A stretch of DNA of 64,000 nt from Lachnospira rogosae (GTDB lineage Bacteria > Bacillota > Clostridia > Lachnospirales > Lachnospiraceae): positions 62,001 through 126,000 of the forward strand of contig NZ_JBBMER010000003.1 in the NCBI RefSeq assembly GCF_040096455.1. The letters are read 5' to 3'. The position numbers and the translations under genes are program-made. The notes under the pieces are model-generated. The model was not told where the DNA came from. It saw only the letters and a list, made by a program, of their open reading frames with translations, and made no database searches. Below are positions 53,333-61,966 of this stretch, piece after piece (positions within the stretch are counted from its first letter, which is position 1; each line of letters starts with the position of its first letter).

Positions 53333-54580
53333 ATGACATACAATTATATAATATCAGTTTTTGTGGAGTTAGTAAGGACAATACTTATTGTACAGTATTT
53401 TCAAGTGTTTTTTGATAAGAATAATAGTCTGCACAAATATCTGGTTAGTGGATTTATGTTTGTTGCAACAGTGCTGGTTTATATTACGTTTAATAACGTA
53501 ATCATAAATATGATAATAACATTTGTGACAATATTTGCTATTGCCAATGTATATAGCGGTTCTCTAAAAAAGAAATTCTTATTATCGTGTATGAACTTTG
53601 GAATATGCTGTGCAATAGACATAATATGTTCTTTTATATTAGGAGTTACGGTAGAAAACAGAAATAACGAAGTTATAGGTATGATTATGTCTTTGTTGAT
53701 ATTTTATGTAGTCATATTGATTATAAAGAAAATATATAAAGGCAGAATACAGGATGAATTCGCAGGAAAATGGTATTTTCTGCTTATAATTTCAGCTATG
53801 AGTATTGCTTCTGAATATATTTTATCAATTGATAAGGGGATAGCATATATAACGGTAATAGAGATTAGTTTTATAATTTTATTGATAAATGTCATTTTGT
53901 ATTTCTTTTATCTTTCTATGATAGAACAGTATTCATTACAGCAGGAAATGGAAGCATTAAAGAAGCAAATGGATGTGTATGAGTTGAGAATGCAGAACAA
54001 TATACAGAATGAACGAAATATAAGAGCAATTAAACACGATATGAAGCATCACATAAGGGAACTTACATATCTTGTGACGGATAATAATTATGCAGAGGTG
54101 AAAAAATATCTTAATTCTTTGGAAAATGATGTGTACGATAATACATCATATATCAATTCTGGAAATCAGATAATGGACGGAATAATTAATTATTATATAT
54201 GTAAATTCAAAGAAAATAAAATCCAATATGAAACAAAGATTGCTGTGCCGGATAAGCTGGATATAAGTTCATATAATTTGAATATTATATTGGGAAATCT
54301 TCTGGATAATTCAGTCCAAAGCACGATTTTAACGCAAGCACCAAGCATAAATATACGAATTGAATATAAGACGGGAATATTATACATATATGTTAGTAAT
54401 TCGTGCTTAGAAAATTCAGTAACCTATAAAAATAATAAAATTATCAGCACCAAGGGAAGTAATCACGGATATGGCATAAGTAATATTGATAAAATTGTAA
54501 AGAAATATAATGGAACTTATAAAATAGACTGCATTAATAATGAGTTTAAAAGCAGCATTTTAATACATTTATGTAGCTAA
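53333..54580 (+). CDS. AgrC-like sensor histidine kinase (GHKL)
   Basis: The protein has 415 residues. Six or seven N-terminal membrane helices (about 1-200) precede a dimerisation helix with the phospho-acceptor in RAIKHDMKHHIRELTYL. The GHKL ATPase follows, with NIILGNLLDNSVQS and KGSNHGYGISNI. It senses an extracellular peptide and signals to the LytTR regulator. It is the third gene of the operon. Confidence 0.9.
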   Translation: MTYNYIISVFVELVRTILIVQYFQVFFDKNNSLHKYLVSGFMFVATVLVYITFNNVIINMIITFVTIFAIANVYSGSLKKKFLLSCMNFGICCAIDIICSFILGVTVENRNNEVIGMIMSLLIFYVVILIIKKIYKGRIQDEFAGKWYFLLIISAMSIASEYILSIDKGIAYITVIEISFIILLINVILYFFYLSMIEQYSLQQEMEALKKQMDVYELRMQNNIQNERNIRAIKHDMKHHIRELTYLVTDNNYAEVKKYLNSLENDVYDNTSYINSGNQIMDGIINYYICKFKENKIQYETKIAVPDKLDISSYNLNIILGNLLDNSVQSTILTQAPSINIRIEYKTGILYIYVSNSCLENSVTYKNNKIISTKGSNHGYGISNIDKIVKKYNGTYKIDCINNEFKSSILIHLCS

Positions 54581-54721
54581 TATGTGCAAATTATGTCGAA
54601 TTATCTACCAAAAATATCGTTGTCCTAAATAAAGGCATATAAAGTGTTATAATCCAGCTTGTGAACAAGATAAAATGACAAAGTCAGTTAAAAAACTTAG
54701 AAAAATGTAGGAGGAAGTTCA

Positions 54722-55378
54722 ATGGCAGTAGGTGGAATAGGCAGTTTTAGTGCATTGACTAGTTACAGTGGAGTTAATAGCAGTAAAGCTAATAGTGAGC
54801 TGGAATTTGATAAAATCTACCAGCAGAAAACAGATAGTGTAGAGATAAATTCAACGGCAGGAAACAATGACATAATGACAATATATGAAATGTTGTGTTC
54901 AGAATTTCCAGAAGCTAATTACATATTGGAAGATAGAAGTGATGAAAAAAATCTATTTTTTAATAATGTTGATACACGAATAGGAAAAGACTTTGGGAAT
55001 CCAAGTAAAAAGAATGTATTTATAGATGTGGGGGTAATTAAGAAAATACAAGAAGACCCGTCTTATTATTTAGAAGCCAAGTTGGATTTGCAACAAATAA
55101 TTGAACATTATGATGAGGCACGAACCCACGGTGGTTCAGATTTGCCATATACTACTGGTGAGCTTGATTATGAAAATGGTAGAATACAAGCTGGATGGAG
55201 GTATGATAGTAAGTGTTGTCAGGAAGCTGTGGCAAAAGAAGTTAAAAAGTTAGAAAGTCTAAAATTATCAGATACAATCAATTATGACTATATTAAAGAT
55301 AAGATGGACACAATGCTGGACAATTTTATGGATAAAGTAACGGAAGGCATAGTAGGGAATGATAAAGAAGGAAAGTGA
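54722..55378 (+). CDS. Hypothetical protein with GxGSFS N-terminus
   Basis: The protein has 218 residues and no signal peptide or membrane helix. It begins MAVGGIGSFSALTSYSGVNS, like the product at 58360 (MTVIGAGSYSIKSVSY). The remainder is charged, with a central DPSYYLEAKLDLQQIIEHYD helix. A good AGGAGG precedes it. N-terminal sequences of this kind are found in proteins linked to flagella or export in Lachnospiraceae (memory, unverified). It follows the agr-like operon. Confidence 0.65.
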   Translation: MAVGGIGSFSALTSYSGVNSSKANSELEFDKIYQQKTDSVEINSTAGNNDIMTIYEMLCSEFPEANYILEDRSDEKNLFFNNVDTRIGKDFGNPSKKNVFIDVGVIKKIQEDPSYYLEAKLDLQQIIEHYDEARTHGGSDLPYTTGELDYENGRIQAGWRYDSKCCQEAVAKEVKKLESLKLSDTINYDYIKDKMDTMLDNFMDKVTEGIVGNDKEGK

Positions 55379-55430
55379 ATAGTGAACTTTCGAGATTATG
55401 AAAAAAGTCTGTAAATTCAAACTTCTATAA

Positions 55431-55468
55431 TAAATAAGAGCTGGAGGTATGCTTCCAGCTCTTATTTA
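55431..55468. terminator. Bidirectional terminator between 54722 gene and glnB
   Basis: TAAATAAGAGCTGGA (55431-55445) pairs perfectly with TCCAGCTCTTATTTA (55453-55467). Confidence 0.78.
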
Positions 55469-55485
55469 TTATAGTCAGGACAGTC

Positions 55486-55824
55486 CTAAAGAGCATCTTC
55501 TCCACGTTCGCCAGTACGAATACGAATGGCATCAGTTACTTCATAGACGAAGATTTTGCCATCGCCATATACACCAGTGTTGATTTCTTCGATAATCTGG
55601 TCAATGATTTGTTCGTAGGTTTCATCAGATACAATAGATTCAACCTTTACTTTAGGCAGCAGGTTGCCGCCGAAGTCAACGCCGTTGTATACCTGCTTAT
55701 GTCCTTTCTGGCTTCCGTAACCCATTATATTAGTAATCATAAGCCCGTGAGCGTTGTTATTGTTAAGAATTACCTTTAAATCGTCAAGTCTTTCTGGACG
55801 TATAATTATTTCGAGTTTTTTCAT
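55486..55824 (-). CDS. glnB: PII nitrogen-regulatory protein (orphan)
   Basis: The protein has 112 residues. It has MKKLEIIIRPERLDDLKVIL, a T-loop region GYGSQKGHKQVYNGVDFGGN and the C-terminal GDGKIFVYEVTDAIRIRTGE, which bind 2-oxoglutarate and ATP/ADP. The T-loop lacks the usual RGAEY tyrosine context, so uridylylation is unlikely. There is no amtB beside it; glnN lies 12 kb away. It may gate nitrogen enzymes by contact. Confidence 0.92.
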   Translation of the reverse strand: MKKLEIIIRPERLDDLKVILNNNNAHGLMITNIMGYGSQKGHKQVYNGVDFGGNLLPKVKVESIVSDETYEQIIDQIIEEINTGVYGDGKIFVYEVTDAIRIRTGERGEDAL

Positions 55825-55899
55825 AATTAAGCCTCATTTCTGCGCACGCTTCTAGTGCATAGTGAATTTGTTAAAAATGCATTATTAATATTCATAAAA

Positions 55900-56442
55900 T
55901 TAATCTTCATAAAGCTGTTTGCTTGAGCTGTAAACTGTGAAGCAGTAGTATAAAGCACATATTCCAACGAGAGCTTCAACAAGTATTGAATATAAAGAAA
56001 TTGTTGAACCAAATATCATAAAATGTGCAAATACAGCAGCCGATAAAATAAGCCAGGTAATTTGATAATTACGTGTTACAGCAGATTTCTCCTGAATATT
56101 AGATTCCATAATAAGTGCTTCTGTAAAATAATAAGTAAAATAGATTGCAAATATTACAGTTATTCCAAGTGAAATAGTAAGCATTGAGCCAGCAGCTTCC
56201 TGCCAGTCAATAAAGTTGATGACCTGTGCGATGACAGAAGCAATAAAGCCGACAATAGCAACAATGCCGGATTTTTTGAATCTTGAGTTACGGTTAATCA
56301 TTGGAAGTACGCCAATTATAATTAAGAGAAAACCAACGCAGTCATTAGTTACATCAATATTAATATGACCAAATGTTACGTTGAAACGCATAGAAATAAT
56401 TAATATTCCTACAAGAATTAAAATAATATTTTTTTTGTTCAT
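55900..56442 (-). CDS. Hypothetical polytopic membrane protein
   Basis: The protein has 180 residues and six predicted helices: NIILILVGILIISMRF, CVGFLLIIIGVLPMI, GIVAIVGFIASVIAQVI, MLTISLGITVIFAIYF, ITWLILSAAVFAHFMIF and LVEALVGICALYYCF. No conserved catalytic residues. It is on the same strand as glnB, 75 nt upstream of it, and may be co-transcribed. The family is not recognised. Confidence 0.72.
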   Translation of the reverse strand: MNKKNIILILVGILIISMRFNVTFGHINIDVTNDCVGFLLIIIGVLPMINRNSRFKKSGIVAIVGFIASVIAQVINFIDWQEAAGSMLTISLGITVIFAIYFTYYFTEALIMESNIQEKSAVTRNYQITWLILSAAVFAHFMIFGSTISLYSILVEALVGICALYYCFTVYSSSKQLYED

Positions 56443-56836
56443 ATTCTGTGTCTTTAAGGAAAAGACATCTCCTTTCGATATAGTCTTTCAATACAATATA
56501 ATATTTTAGGTAGATTATTTCAATAAAAATTGTATTAAATAACAGATAATGGAAAGCTTGACAAAGTAAGCTTTCTGTTATTATCAAAAATTGGTTGTTG
56601 ATATGACACTAAACTGTACTATCTAATGGTATGTAATATAGCAGGAAATATACTATCTTATATACTATAAGTATAGTATGATATACAATAAGCTATATGT
56701 CAAATAAAAAAGAAAAGTTAATTTTATGGGGATTTTACAGAGGTTTAACACATAATTTATATAGGGAATAGTTGTTTATTATAAATGTGTGTGCTAGAAT
56801 GTCAGATAATTATCATAAGCCCTATGTGCTTTAGAA
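56443..56836. promoter_or_regulatory. Intergenic region with 18-bp palindrome
   Basis: ATACTATA (56662-56669) and TATAGTAT (56672-56679) form a perfect dyad with a two-base spacer, preceded by a near copy ATACTATC (56650). It lies between divergent genes and is a likely operator. Otherwise the stretch is AT-rich with no gene. Confidence 0.45.
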
Positions 56837-56848
56837 ATGGAGATGTGT

Positions 56849-57745
56849 ATGTTAGATTGGAATACTCCAAAGCTTAGTGATAAAGAATGGATAGAACAGT
56901 GCGTAAAAGAGTCACAATATATAGGGAGTGACGCGGCATTTGCCAATATATACCTGTTAAGAAGCAAATATAATATAAAAGTGACATATTATAAGGATTT
57001 ACTCATAAGATATTATGAGGGGCTTGGCAATAGAAAAGGGTATACCTTTCCATTGGGAAGAAAAGATGTGTTATCCGCGCTTTATGCAATAGAGCAGGAT
57101 GCTAAGGAAATGAACAGACCATTGGAGTTCTGTTTTGTGACAGAGGAACAGAAAGAAATATTAGAGAATACATTTGCAGGCAGGACAGAGAGTTCGTCAG
57201 ATGCAGGCGATTATGATTACATATATGGACAGCCAGAACTTTCACTGCTTAGCGGAAGAATATATCATAAGAAGAAGAACCACGTTTCCAAATTTAAAAG
57301 GACATATGAGGATTATATGTTCTGTGAAATAGGAAATGGTAATCTTGATGATGTTATGATTATAGAAGAAGAGTGGTATTATGACCGCTTACAGCAGGAC
57401 GACATTTCTGCAATGAAGGAATATGAGGCAATAAGGGAAGCAGTTGATAATTTTGAAGAATTATCGCTTTCTGGTGGAATTATTTATGCGAATAATGTTC
57501 CTGTGGCTATGACAATAGCATCATATATTAATGATGCGGTGGTCGATATACATTTTGAGAAGGCAGTCGGGGAATATGCTGTTAATGGTGGATTTGCCGC
57601 GATTAACCAGATGTATGCTTCAACGCTTAAAGATGTTAAATTTATTAACAGGGAAGAAGATATTAACATACCAGGTTTAAGAAAGGCGAAGGAGTCATAT
57701 CATCCTAAGTTTATGCTTAAAAAATATGGTGTGAGAGTGAAATAA
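56849..57745 (+). CDS. DUF2156 (phosphatidylglycerol lysyltransferase C-terminal-like) protein
   Basis: The protein has 298 residues of tandem GNAT-like fold: SQYIGSDAAFANIYLLRSKY, then YTFPLGRKDVLSALYAI, KFKRTYEDYMFCEIGNGNLD and VDIHFEKAVGEYAVNGGFAA. It matches DUF2156, related to aminoacyl-lipid transferases. Without membrane helices it acts in the cytosol. ATG 56849 has GGAG upstream; an earlier in-frame ATG at 56837 lacks one. The YkgJ-like gene follows. Confidence 0.85.
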   Translation: MLDWNTPKLSDKEWIEQCVKESQYIGSDAAFANIYLLRSKYNIKVTYYKDLLIRYYEGLGNRKGYTFPLGRKDVLSALYAIEQDAKEMNRPLEFCFVTEEQKEILENTFAGRTESSSDAGDYDYIYGQPELSLLSGRIYHKKKNHVSKFKRTYEDYMFCEIGNGNLDDVMIIEEEWYYDRLQQDDISAMKEYEAIREAVDNFEELSLSGGIIYANNVPVAMTIASYINDAVVDIHFEKAVGEYAVNGGFAAINQMYASTLKDVKFINREEDINIPGLRKAKESYHPKFMLKKYGVRVK

Positions 57746-57793
57746 AATGCGTGTAGGATAATGTATGCGTAAGAATGAGGAGTAATATACAAT

Positions 57794-58291
57794 ATGCTGT
57801 CGAAGGTATTATCAAAAGAAACTTGTGCAAAATGTCGTTTTTGCTGTTCGTTTAGAAGGTGCAGTCTTTGGGAAACACCTTTATTTCCCAAAAATGAGTG
57901 TGAAAAATTATCAAAGGATAATGAATATGGTGTCAAATCAGATTTTCAGATGCAGGGAGAGTATGGGCAGATGAAGCTTTTACACAAATATTGTACACAG
58001 GATAGTGAGGAAGAAGCAGCTTGTGATTACCTTGATGCACATAAGGGATGTATTCTTTCACAAGAGGACAAACCATTTGATTGTAAGATATGGCCTCTTA
58101 GAATAATGAGAAAAGGCGACAGGCTTGTAATAGCACTTACACCAACTTGTCCTTCGATAGGAAGAGAGCCGTCAGAGGAGTTAAAAGAGCTTGTGAATAA
58201 CGGCTTAGGTGAGGTTATATATAATTATGCAAAGGAAAATCCATTTATTATTAAAGAATATAAAGAGGGATTTCCTATAATTATGGGTTAA
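57794..58291 (+). CDS. YkgJ-type cysteine cluster protein
   Basis: The protein has 165 residues with TCAKCRFCCSFRRCSLW at the start and later cysteines in KYCTQ, KGCILSQED, FDCKIWPLR and TPTCPS. This is the CxxCxxCC zinc/Fe-S cluster family (YkgJ). The role is unknown. It follows the DUF2156 gene by 48 nt, likely one transcript. Confidence 0.85.
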   Translation: MLSKVLSKETCAKCRFCCSFRRCSLWETPLFPKNECEKLSKDNEYGVKSDFQMQGEYGQMKLLHKYCTQDSEEEAACDYLDAHKGCILSQEDKPFDCKIWPLRIMRKGDRLVIALTPTCPSIGREPSEELKELVNNGLGEVIYNYAKENPFIIKEYKEGFPIIMG

Positions 58292-58315
58292 CAAAGTATA
58301 AAGCTTGCCCGATAT
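58289..58315 (+). promoter_or_regulatory. Possible sigma-28 (flagellar) promoter
   Basis: TAAC (58289-58292), 16 bases, then CCGATAT (58309-58315). CCGATAT is the -10 of sigma-D in Bacillus and fits flagellar genes. The -35 is imperfect. It directly precedes the GxGS protein gene. Confidence 0.45.
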
Positions 58316-58359
58316 ATCGATCGTATGTAGTAAAAAATGATTAGGAAAGGGGTCTGGTT

Positions 58360-58782
58360 ATGACTGTTATAGGAGCAGGAAGTTATAGTATTAAAAGTGT
58401 TAGTTATAATAATGACATAACTGTTATAAAAGATAATCAGAATACAGACACTAATGTTTCGTCATCCGGCATTAATTCAAAGCTTGAAAATGCAGAAGCT
58501 GCCAGTGATAAGTCTGTAGATGATGTATATGCAGATGACGAACAGGTTAAGGAAGCTGATAAAACACCAAGACATTCTGATCCTAAGAATTTTACATTTG
58601 ACTTCAAGAAAGGGAATGAATTCAATCTTGAGGGTGCGACTAGGGATTATGAAGATATTAATGTTAGTAAAGCGCTTACAGATATGAAGAAAGATGAAGT
58701 TCTTGAACGATATAAGTTCTTTGTAGATTCTCCAAATCTTGGAACTGACACAGATGGAACGGTACGGATTGTAAGGCGTTAA
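58360..58782 (+). CDS. Hypothetical protein with GxGSYS N-terminus
   Basis: The protein has 140 residues. It starts MTVIGAGSYSIKSVSY like the product at 54722, then a Ser/Asn/Asp-rich region, then KNFTFDFKKGNEFNLEGATR and a short helix to RIVRR. No signal or membrane part. The possible sigma-28 promoter upstream hints at a link to motility. AAAGGGG serves as binding site. The family is not recognised. Confidence 0.65.
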   Translation: MTVIGAGSYSIKSVSYNNDITVIKDNQNTDTNVSSSGINSKLENAEAASDKSVDDVYADDEQVKEADKTPRHSDPKNFTFDFKKGNEFNLEGATRDYEDINVSKALTDMKKDEVLERYKFFVDSPNLGTDTDGTVRIVRR

Positions 58783-58866
58783 AGGCGTTATTATATGCTT
58801 TTTAAGGCACTTAATTTAATCACAGATAAAAAAATTCAAAATTTTTAAAAAAATTTAAAAAAACAC

Positions 58867-58895
58867 TTGCATTTTGTAAAATACTAGTATATAAT
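58867..58895 (+). promoter_or_regulatory. Promoter of tRNA-Gln
   Basis: TTGCAT (58867-58872), 17 bases, TATAAT (58890-58895), about 20 bases before the tRNA. Confidence 0.75.
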
Positions 58896-58915
58896 TCATT
58901 TTGTTGTCACGACAA

Positions 58916-58988
58916 TGGGCTTTCGCCAAGTGGTAAGGCACTGGATTCTGATTCCAGCATTTCGGGGGTTCGAATCCCTCAAGCCCAG
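58916..58988 (+). tRNA. tRNA-Gln (anticodon CTG)
   Basis: The acceptor TGGGCTT (58916-58922) pairs with AAGCCCA (58981-58987). The anticodon arm CTGGA-TTCTGAT-TCCAG has anticodon CTG, and the T-arm GGGGGTTCGAATCCCTC is standard. CCA is not encoded. It reads CAG codons. It stands alone with its own promoter and terminator. Confidence 0.95.
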
Positions 58989-58994
58989 CTTGTA

Positions 58995-59021
58995 CCCTCG
59001 CATTTATTGCGAGGGTTTTTT
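58995..59021 (+). terminator. Intrinsic terminator of tRNA-Gln
   Basis: CCCTCGCA (58995-59002) pairs with TGCGAGGG (59008-59015), followed by TTTTTTG. Confidence 0.82.
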
Positions 59022-59054
59022 GTTTAACAGGAAATTCCTATAGAATTTTTTATT

Positions 59055-59102
59055 GAATATACTTTCGGGCAGGTTTGCACTGCGGCTGCCAGAAAAGTAT
59101 TC
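59055..59102 (+). promoter_or_regulatory. Leader hairpin before cvfB
   Basis: GAATATACTTTCGGGCAG pairs with CTGCCAGAAAAGTATTC around a 13-base loop. It lies 30 nt upstream of the start and after the tRNA terminator. It may be a regulatory leader or a processed 5' end. Confidence 0.45.
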
Positions 59103-59134
59103 ATCGGGGGTTATAATAATTAAAGGAGGCAGTT

Positions 59135-59959
59135 ATGATACAATTGGGTAAAACACAATGTCTTAATGTAATAAAGAAGACTGATTTCGGTGTATATCTT
59201 GGAACAGAAGATGATAAGGTGCTTCTTCCAAAGAAGCAGGTGCCTGAAGATACAGAGATAGGAGATGCACTTACGGTATTTGTATACAGAGATTCAAGCG
59301 ACAGACTTATAGCTACAACTAACACACCTAGGATTGAGTTAGGCGGACTTGCAAGACTTAAAGTGTCAGAGGTAAGCAGTATAGGTGCATTTCTTGACTG
59401 GGGACTTGAGAAGAATTTACTGCTTCCTTACAGGGAACAGACAACACACGTTAATACGGGTGATGAATACCTTGTAGCTTTATATATAGACAGGAGCAAC
59501 AGACTTGCCGCAACAATGAAGGTAAGCAGATATCTTCAGACTACAGATAAGTATGTAAAGGATAGTGCTGTATCAGGAACTGTTATTGGAATTAAGCCAG
59601 AACACGGAATATATGTGGCTATTGATGATAAATACTACGGATTTATAACAAGAAATGAAATGTCAGATGATATCAAAATCGGAGATGTAGTCCACGGAAG
59701 AGTTATAAAGGTAAGGGAAGATAATAAAATAACAATAAGTATACATCAGAAAGCTTATATACAGATGGACGAAGATTCAACACTTATCTATAATAAGATA
59801 GTTGAACTTGGCGGAAGCCTTGGATTTACAGATAAGGCAGACCCGGAGGTTATAAAGAAGTATTTTAATATGAGCAAGAATGCTTTTAAGAGAGCAGTAG
59901 GAAGACTTTTAAAGCAGGAAAAGGTTGTTATTACAGAGAATTCAATAGTTTTAAAATAA
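59135..59959 (+). CDS. cvfB: S1-domain RNA-binding regulator CvfB (YitL)
   Basis: The protein has 274 residues in three S1-like folds (LNVIKKTDFGVYLGTEDDKV; ARLKVSEVSSIGAFLDWGL; SGTVIGIKPEHGIYVAID) and a C-terminal winged helix ending KYFNMSKNAFKRAVGRLLKQ. This is the CvfB/YitL architecture, RNA-binding and linked to virulence regulation in staphylococci. It has AAAGGAGG upstream. Single gene. Confidence 0.92.
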   Translation: MIQLGKTQCLNVIKKTDFGVYLGTEDDKVLLPKKQVPEDTEIGDALTVFVYRDSSDRLIATTNTPRIELGGLARLKVSEVSSIGAFLDWGLEKNLLLPYREQTTHVNTGDEYLVALYIDRSNRLAATMKVSRYLQTTDKYVKDSAVSGTVIGIKPEHGIYVAIDDKYYGFITRNEMSDDIKIGDVVHGRVIKVREDNKITISIHQKAYIQMDEDSTLIYNKIVELGGSLGFTDKADPEVIKKYFNMSKNAFKRAVGRLLKQEKVVITENSIVLK

Positions 59960-60131
59960 TAATTGTTCTAAAATGAAAATAATAATAGTTCTAAAACAAT
60001 ATTTCTTGAATAAAGATAACTATTGTTATACAATTTAACCTGATGTGAATGATATATGTGTACATTCAGATTAGATATGCACAGTTACACATCAACTTTT
60101 ATATATGCGAAGGCATTAGAAGGAGGATAAT

Positions 60132-60509
60132 ATGCAGAAAGTTATTAGTACAGACAAAGCTCCAAGTGCAATTGGACCATACTCACAGGCTATTGAGATT
60201 AATGGAATGGTGTATACATCAGGTGTTATTCCGGTTATTCCAGCAACAGGAGAAATTGCTGAGGGCGGAGTAGAGGCTCAGGCAGAACAGGCTTTTAAAA
60301 ATCTTTGCAATCTTGTAGAAGAGTCAGGTTCAAAGGTTGAGAATATTGTAAAGACAACAGTATTTATTAAAGAAATGAATGATTTTGGAAAGATTAATGA
60401 AATCTATAAGAAGTACTTCAAAGAACCATTTCCAGCTCGTTCTTGTGTAGAAGTTGCAAGACTTCCTAAAGATGTATTACTTGAAGTGGAAGCTATCGCA
60501 TGGAAGTAA
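60132..60509 (+). CDS. ridA: RidA family enamine/imine deaminase
   Basis: The protein has 125 residues. Signature residues are APSAIGPYSQAIEINGMVYT, then VIPATGEIAEGG, VKTTVFIKEMNDF and PFPARSCVEVARLPKDVLLE with the active Arg (PARSCV). It removes reactive enamines made by PLP enzymes. ATG 60132 has AGGAGG; the CPBP gene overlaps its end by 10 nt, so they form an operon. Confidence 0.95.
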   Translation: MQKVISTDKAPSAIGPYSQAIEINGMVYTSGVIPVIPATGEIAEGGVEAQAEQAFKNLCNLVEESGSKVENIVKTTVFIKEMNDFGKINEIYKKYFKEPFPARSCVEVARLPKDVLLEVEAIAWK

Positions 60510-61468
60510 AAAAGATTAATTGTTTTATGCCGGTATTGATTGTTTCGTATGTATTTCTTTCATCATTAGTATCATTGCTGATGGTTGTGGCAATTAATCA
60601 GCTGGGTATTCATATACCAGGCTGGGTGTCTTACGTTATCAGCGAGACAGTCATTATTGTAATAGGGCTTATATATATTGCTGTTATGGGAATAAGCATA
60701 AAGCGTGATATGCAATATCATATAATTGCATTTAAAGATGTAATTGTTTCTATACTTGCGGGTTATATGATGATACCTATGGTGCTGTTTATTAACAACG
60801 TTTCAATGCTTTTTTCAAAGAATTATCTTGAAGCGGCATCACAGACATTGCTTACATATCCATTTGTGGTACAGATTATACTTATGGCAGTTATACCAGC
60901 ACTTGTTGAAGAATTCATATTCAGAGGCTTGTTTTATGGAACGTATAGAAAATGCGGAATATTAAAGGGAGCTCTTATGAGTGGTCTTGTGTTTGGATTA
61001 TTCCACCTTAATATTAACCAGTTCTGTTATGCGTTTGTCATTGGTGTTGTATTTGCGTTTTTGGTAGAGGCTACAGGTTCTATATGGTCATCAGTGCTTG
61101 CACATTTTGCGATTAATACTTATTCAATTACGATTATACAGCTTCTTAAGATTACAGGTACTTATGATACAATGCAGGAAGCGGCTGGTGAAACGGTAGT
61201 ACAGAGTTCGTCAATTTCTATGTTACTGACACTTGCTATGCTTCTTGGAGTATCGATTGGATTTATGTCGCTTGTGTATCTGTGCATTAAGAAAATGGCA
61301 CAGCATAATGGAAGATGGGAATATATCGTTAATGATGTGAAATCTTTCAGAGTGCAAGAAAATGCTGCGTCAGAACAGTCAGTTCCGCAGCAGAGGATTA
61401 TGACAGTTCCGGCAATCATTACAGTTATTGCAGTTGTTATATATATGATTGTAAGTGAAATATTTTAA
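60500..61468 (+). CDS. CPBP family intramembrane metalloprotease (Abi/CAAX)
   Basis: The protein has 322 residues and about nine helices. The CPBP active site is ALVEEFIFRGLFYG (EExxxR), then FGLFHLNINQFCYAF and VLAHFAINTYS for metal binding. CPBP proteases act in CAAX-type processing, bacteriocin self-immunity or signalling; no bacteriocin gene is seen. It overlaps ridA. It converges on the YjfB gene. Confidence 0.9.
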   Translation: MEVKKINCFMPVLIVSYVFLSSLVSLLMVVAINQLGIHIPGWVSYVISETVIIVIGLIYIAVMGISIKRDMQYHIIAFKDVIVSILAGYMMIPMVLFINNVSMLFSKNYLEAASQTLLTYPFVVQIILMAVIPALVEEFIFRGLFYGTYRKCGILKGALMSGLVFGLFHLNINQFCYAFVIGVVFAFLVEATGSIWSSVLAHFAINTYSITIIQLLKITGTYDTMQEAAGETVVQSSSISMLLTLAMLLGVSIGFMSLVYLCIKKMAQHNGRWEYIVNDVKSFRVQENAASEQSVPQQRIMTVPAIITVIAVVIYMIVSEIF

Positions 61469-61521
61469 TTGAGAAATTCAATGAGTTAAGATAATTAATA
61501 ATGAGCATAATTCGTATGCAG

Positions 61522-61569
61522 AATAATACGCCGTCAGTTATCAATAAAGATAATTGACGGCGTATTATT
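61522..61569. terminator. Strong bidirectional hairpin between CPBP and YjfB genes
   Basis: AATAATACGCCGTCA (61522-61536) pairs perfectly with TGACGGCGTATTATT (61555-61569), with TTATC/GATAA inside. It separates convergent genes. Confidence 0.75.
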
Positions 61570-61608
61570 GGTTTAATGTATCAGATAAAAGGAGTAAGAA
61601 ATATTCCG

Positions 61609-61785
61609 TTATATACGAATATCAATATTCTGTCCTAATTCAGGATTAACAGATGCTTCCATCATCTTAGTAAGACTATCTCCTGATGTCTCAAGAGTGT
61701 CAAGAGATTGTCTGAGCACAGCAACCTGAACATCATTCACTACATTGATTGTACTTAAGTTAGTAGATAATCCAGCTATGTCCAT
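61609..61785 (-). CDS. YjfB family putative motility protein (58 aa)
   Basis: The protein has 58 residues: MDIAGLSTNLSTINVVNDVQ, then LRQSLDTLETSGDSLTKMM and VNPELGQNIDI. This matches the small YjfB_motility family of Bacillus and Clostridia, found under flagellar control. The binding site GAGAGG is seven bases before ATG 61785. A sigma-A-type promoter lies upstream. Function is unknown beyond association with motility; fits the chemoreceptor at 33 kb. Confidence 0.82.
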   Translation of the reverse strand: MDIAGLSTNLSTINVVNDVQVAVLRQSLDTLETSGDSLTKMMEASVNPELGQNIDIRI

Positions 61786-61828
61786 ATATAAATCCTCTCT
61801 TCTTTGGAATAATTAATAGATTAATATA

Positions 61829-61857
61829 ATTATAAGCACATAACAGCCATAATGCAA
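61829..61857 (-). promoter_or_regulatory. Promoter of the YjfB gene
   Basis: Minus strand TTGCAT (61857-61852), 17 bases, TATAAT (61834-61829), about 45 bases before the start. Confidence 0.7.
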
Positions 61858-61966
61858 GGGTAAATAGCTGAATATATATAAAGATACTGCAAAAAATAGT
61901 AACAGGACAATAAGCTGGGAGGCTGGATAATAAAGATAATAAGACATAGACCAGGAAATATTGAGA

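Noticed and set aside
58916..58988. Reading the tRNA as tRNA-Glu because of TTC in the anticodon loop
   Set aside because: The seven-base loop is TTCTGAT, so positions 34-36 are CTG (Gln); TTC is one base out of register.
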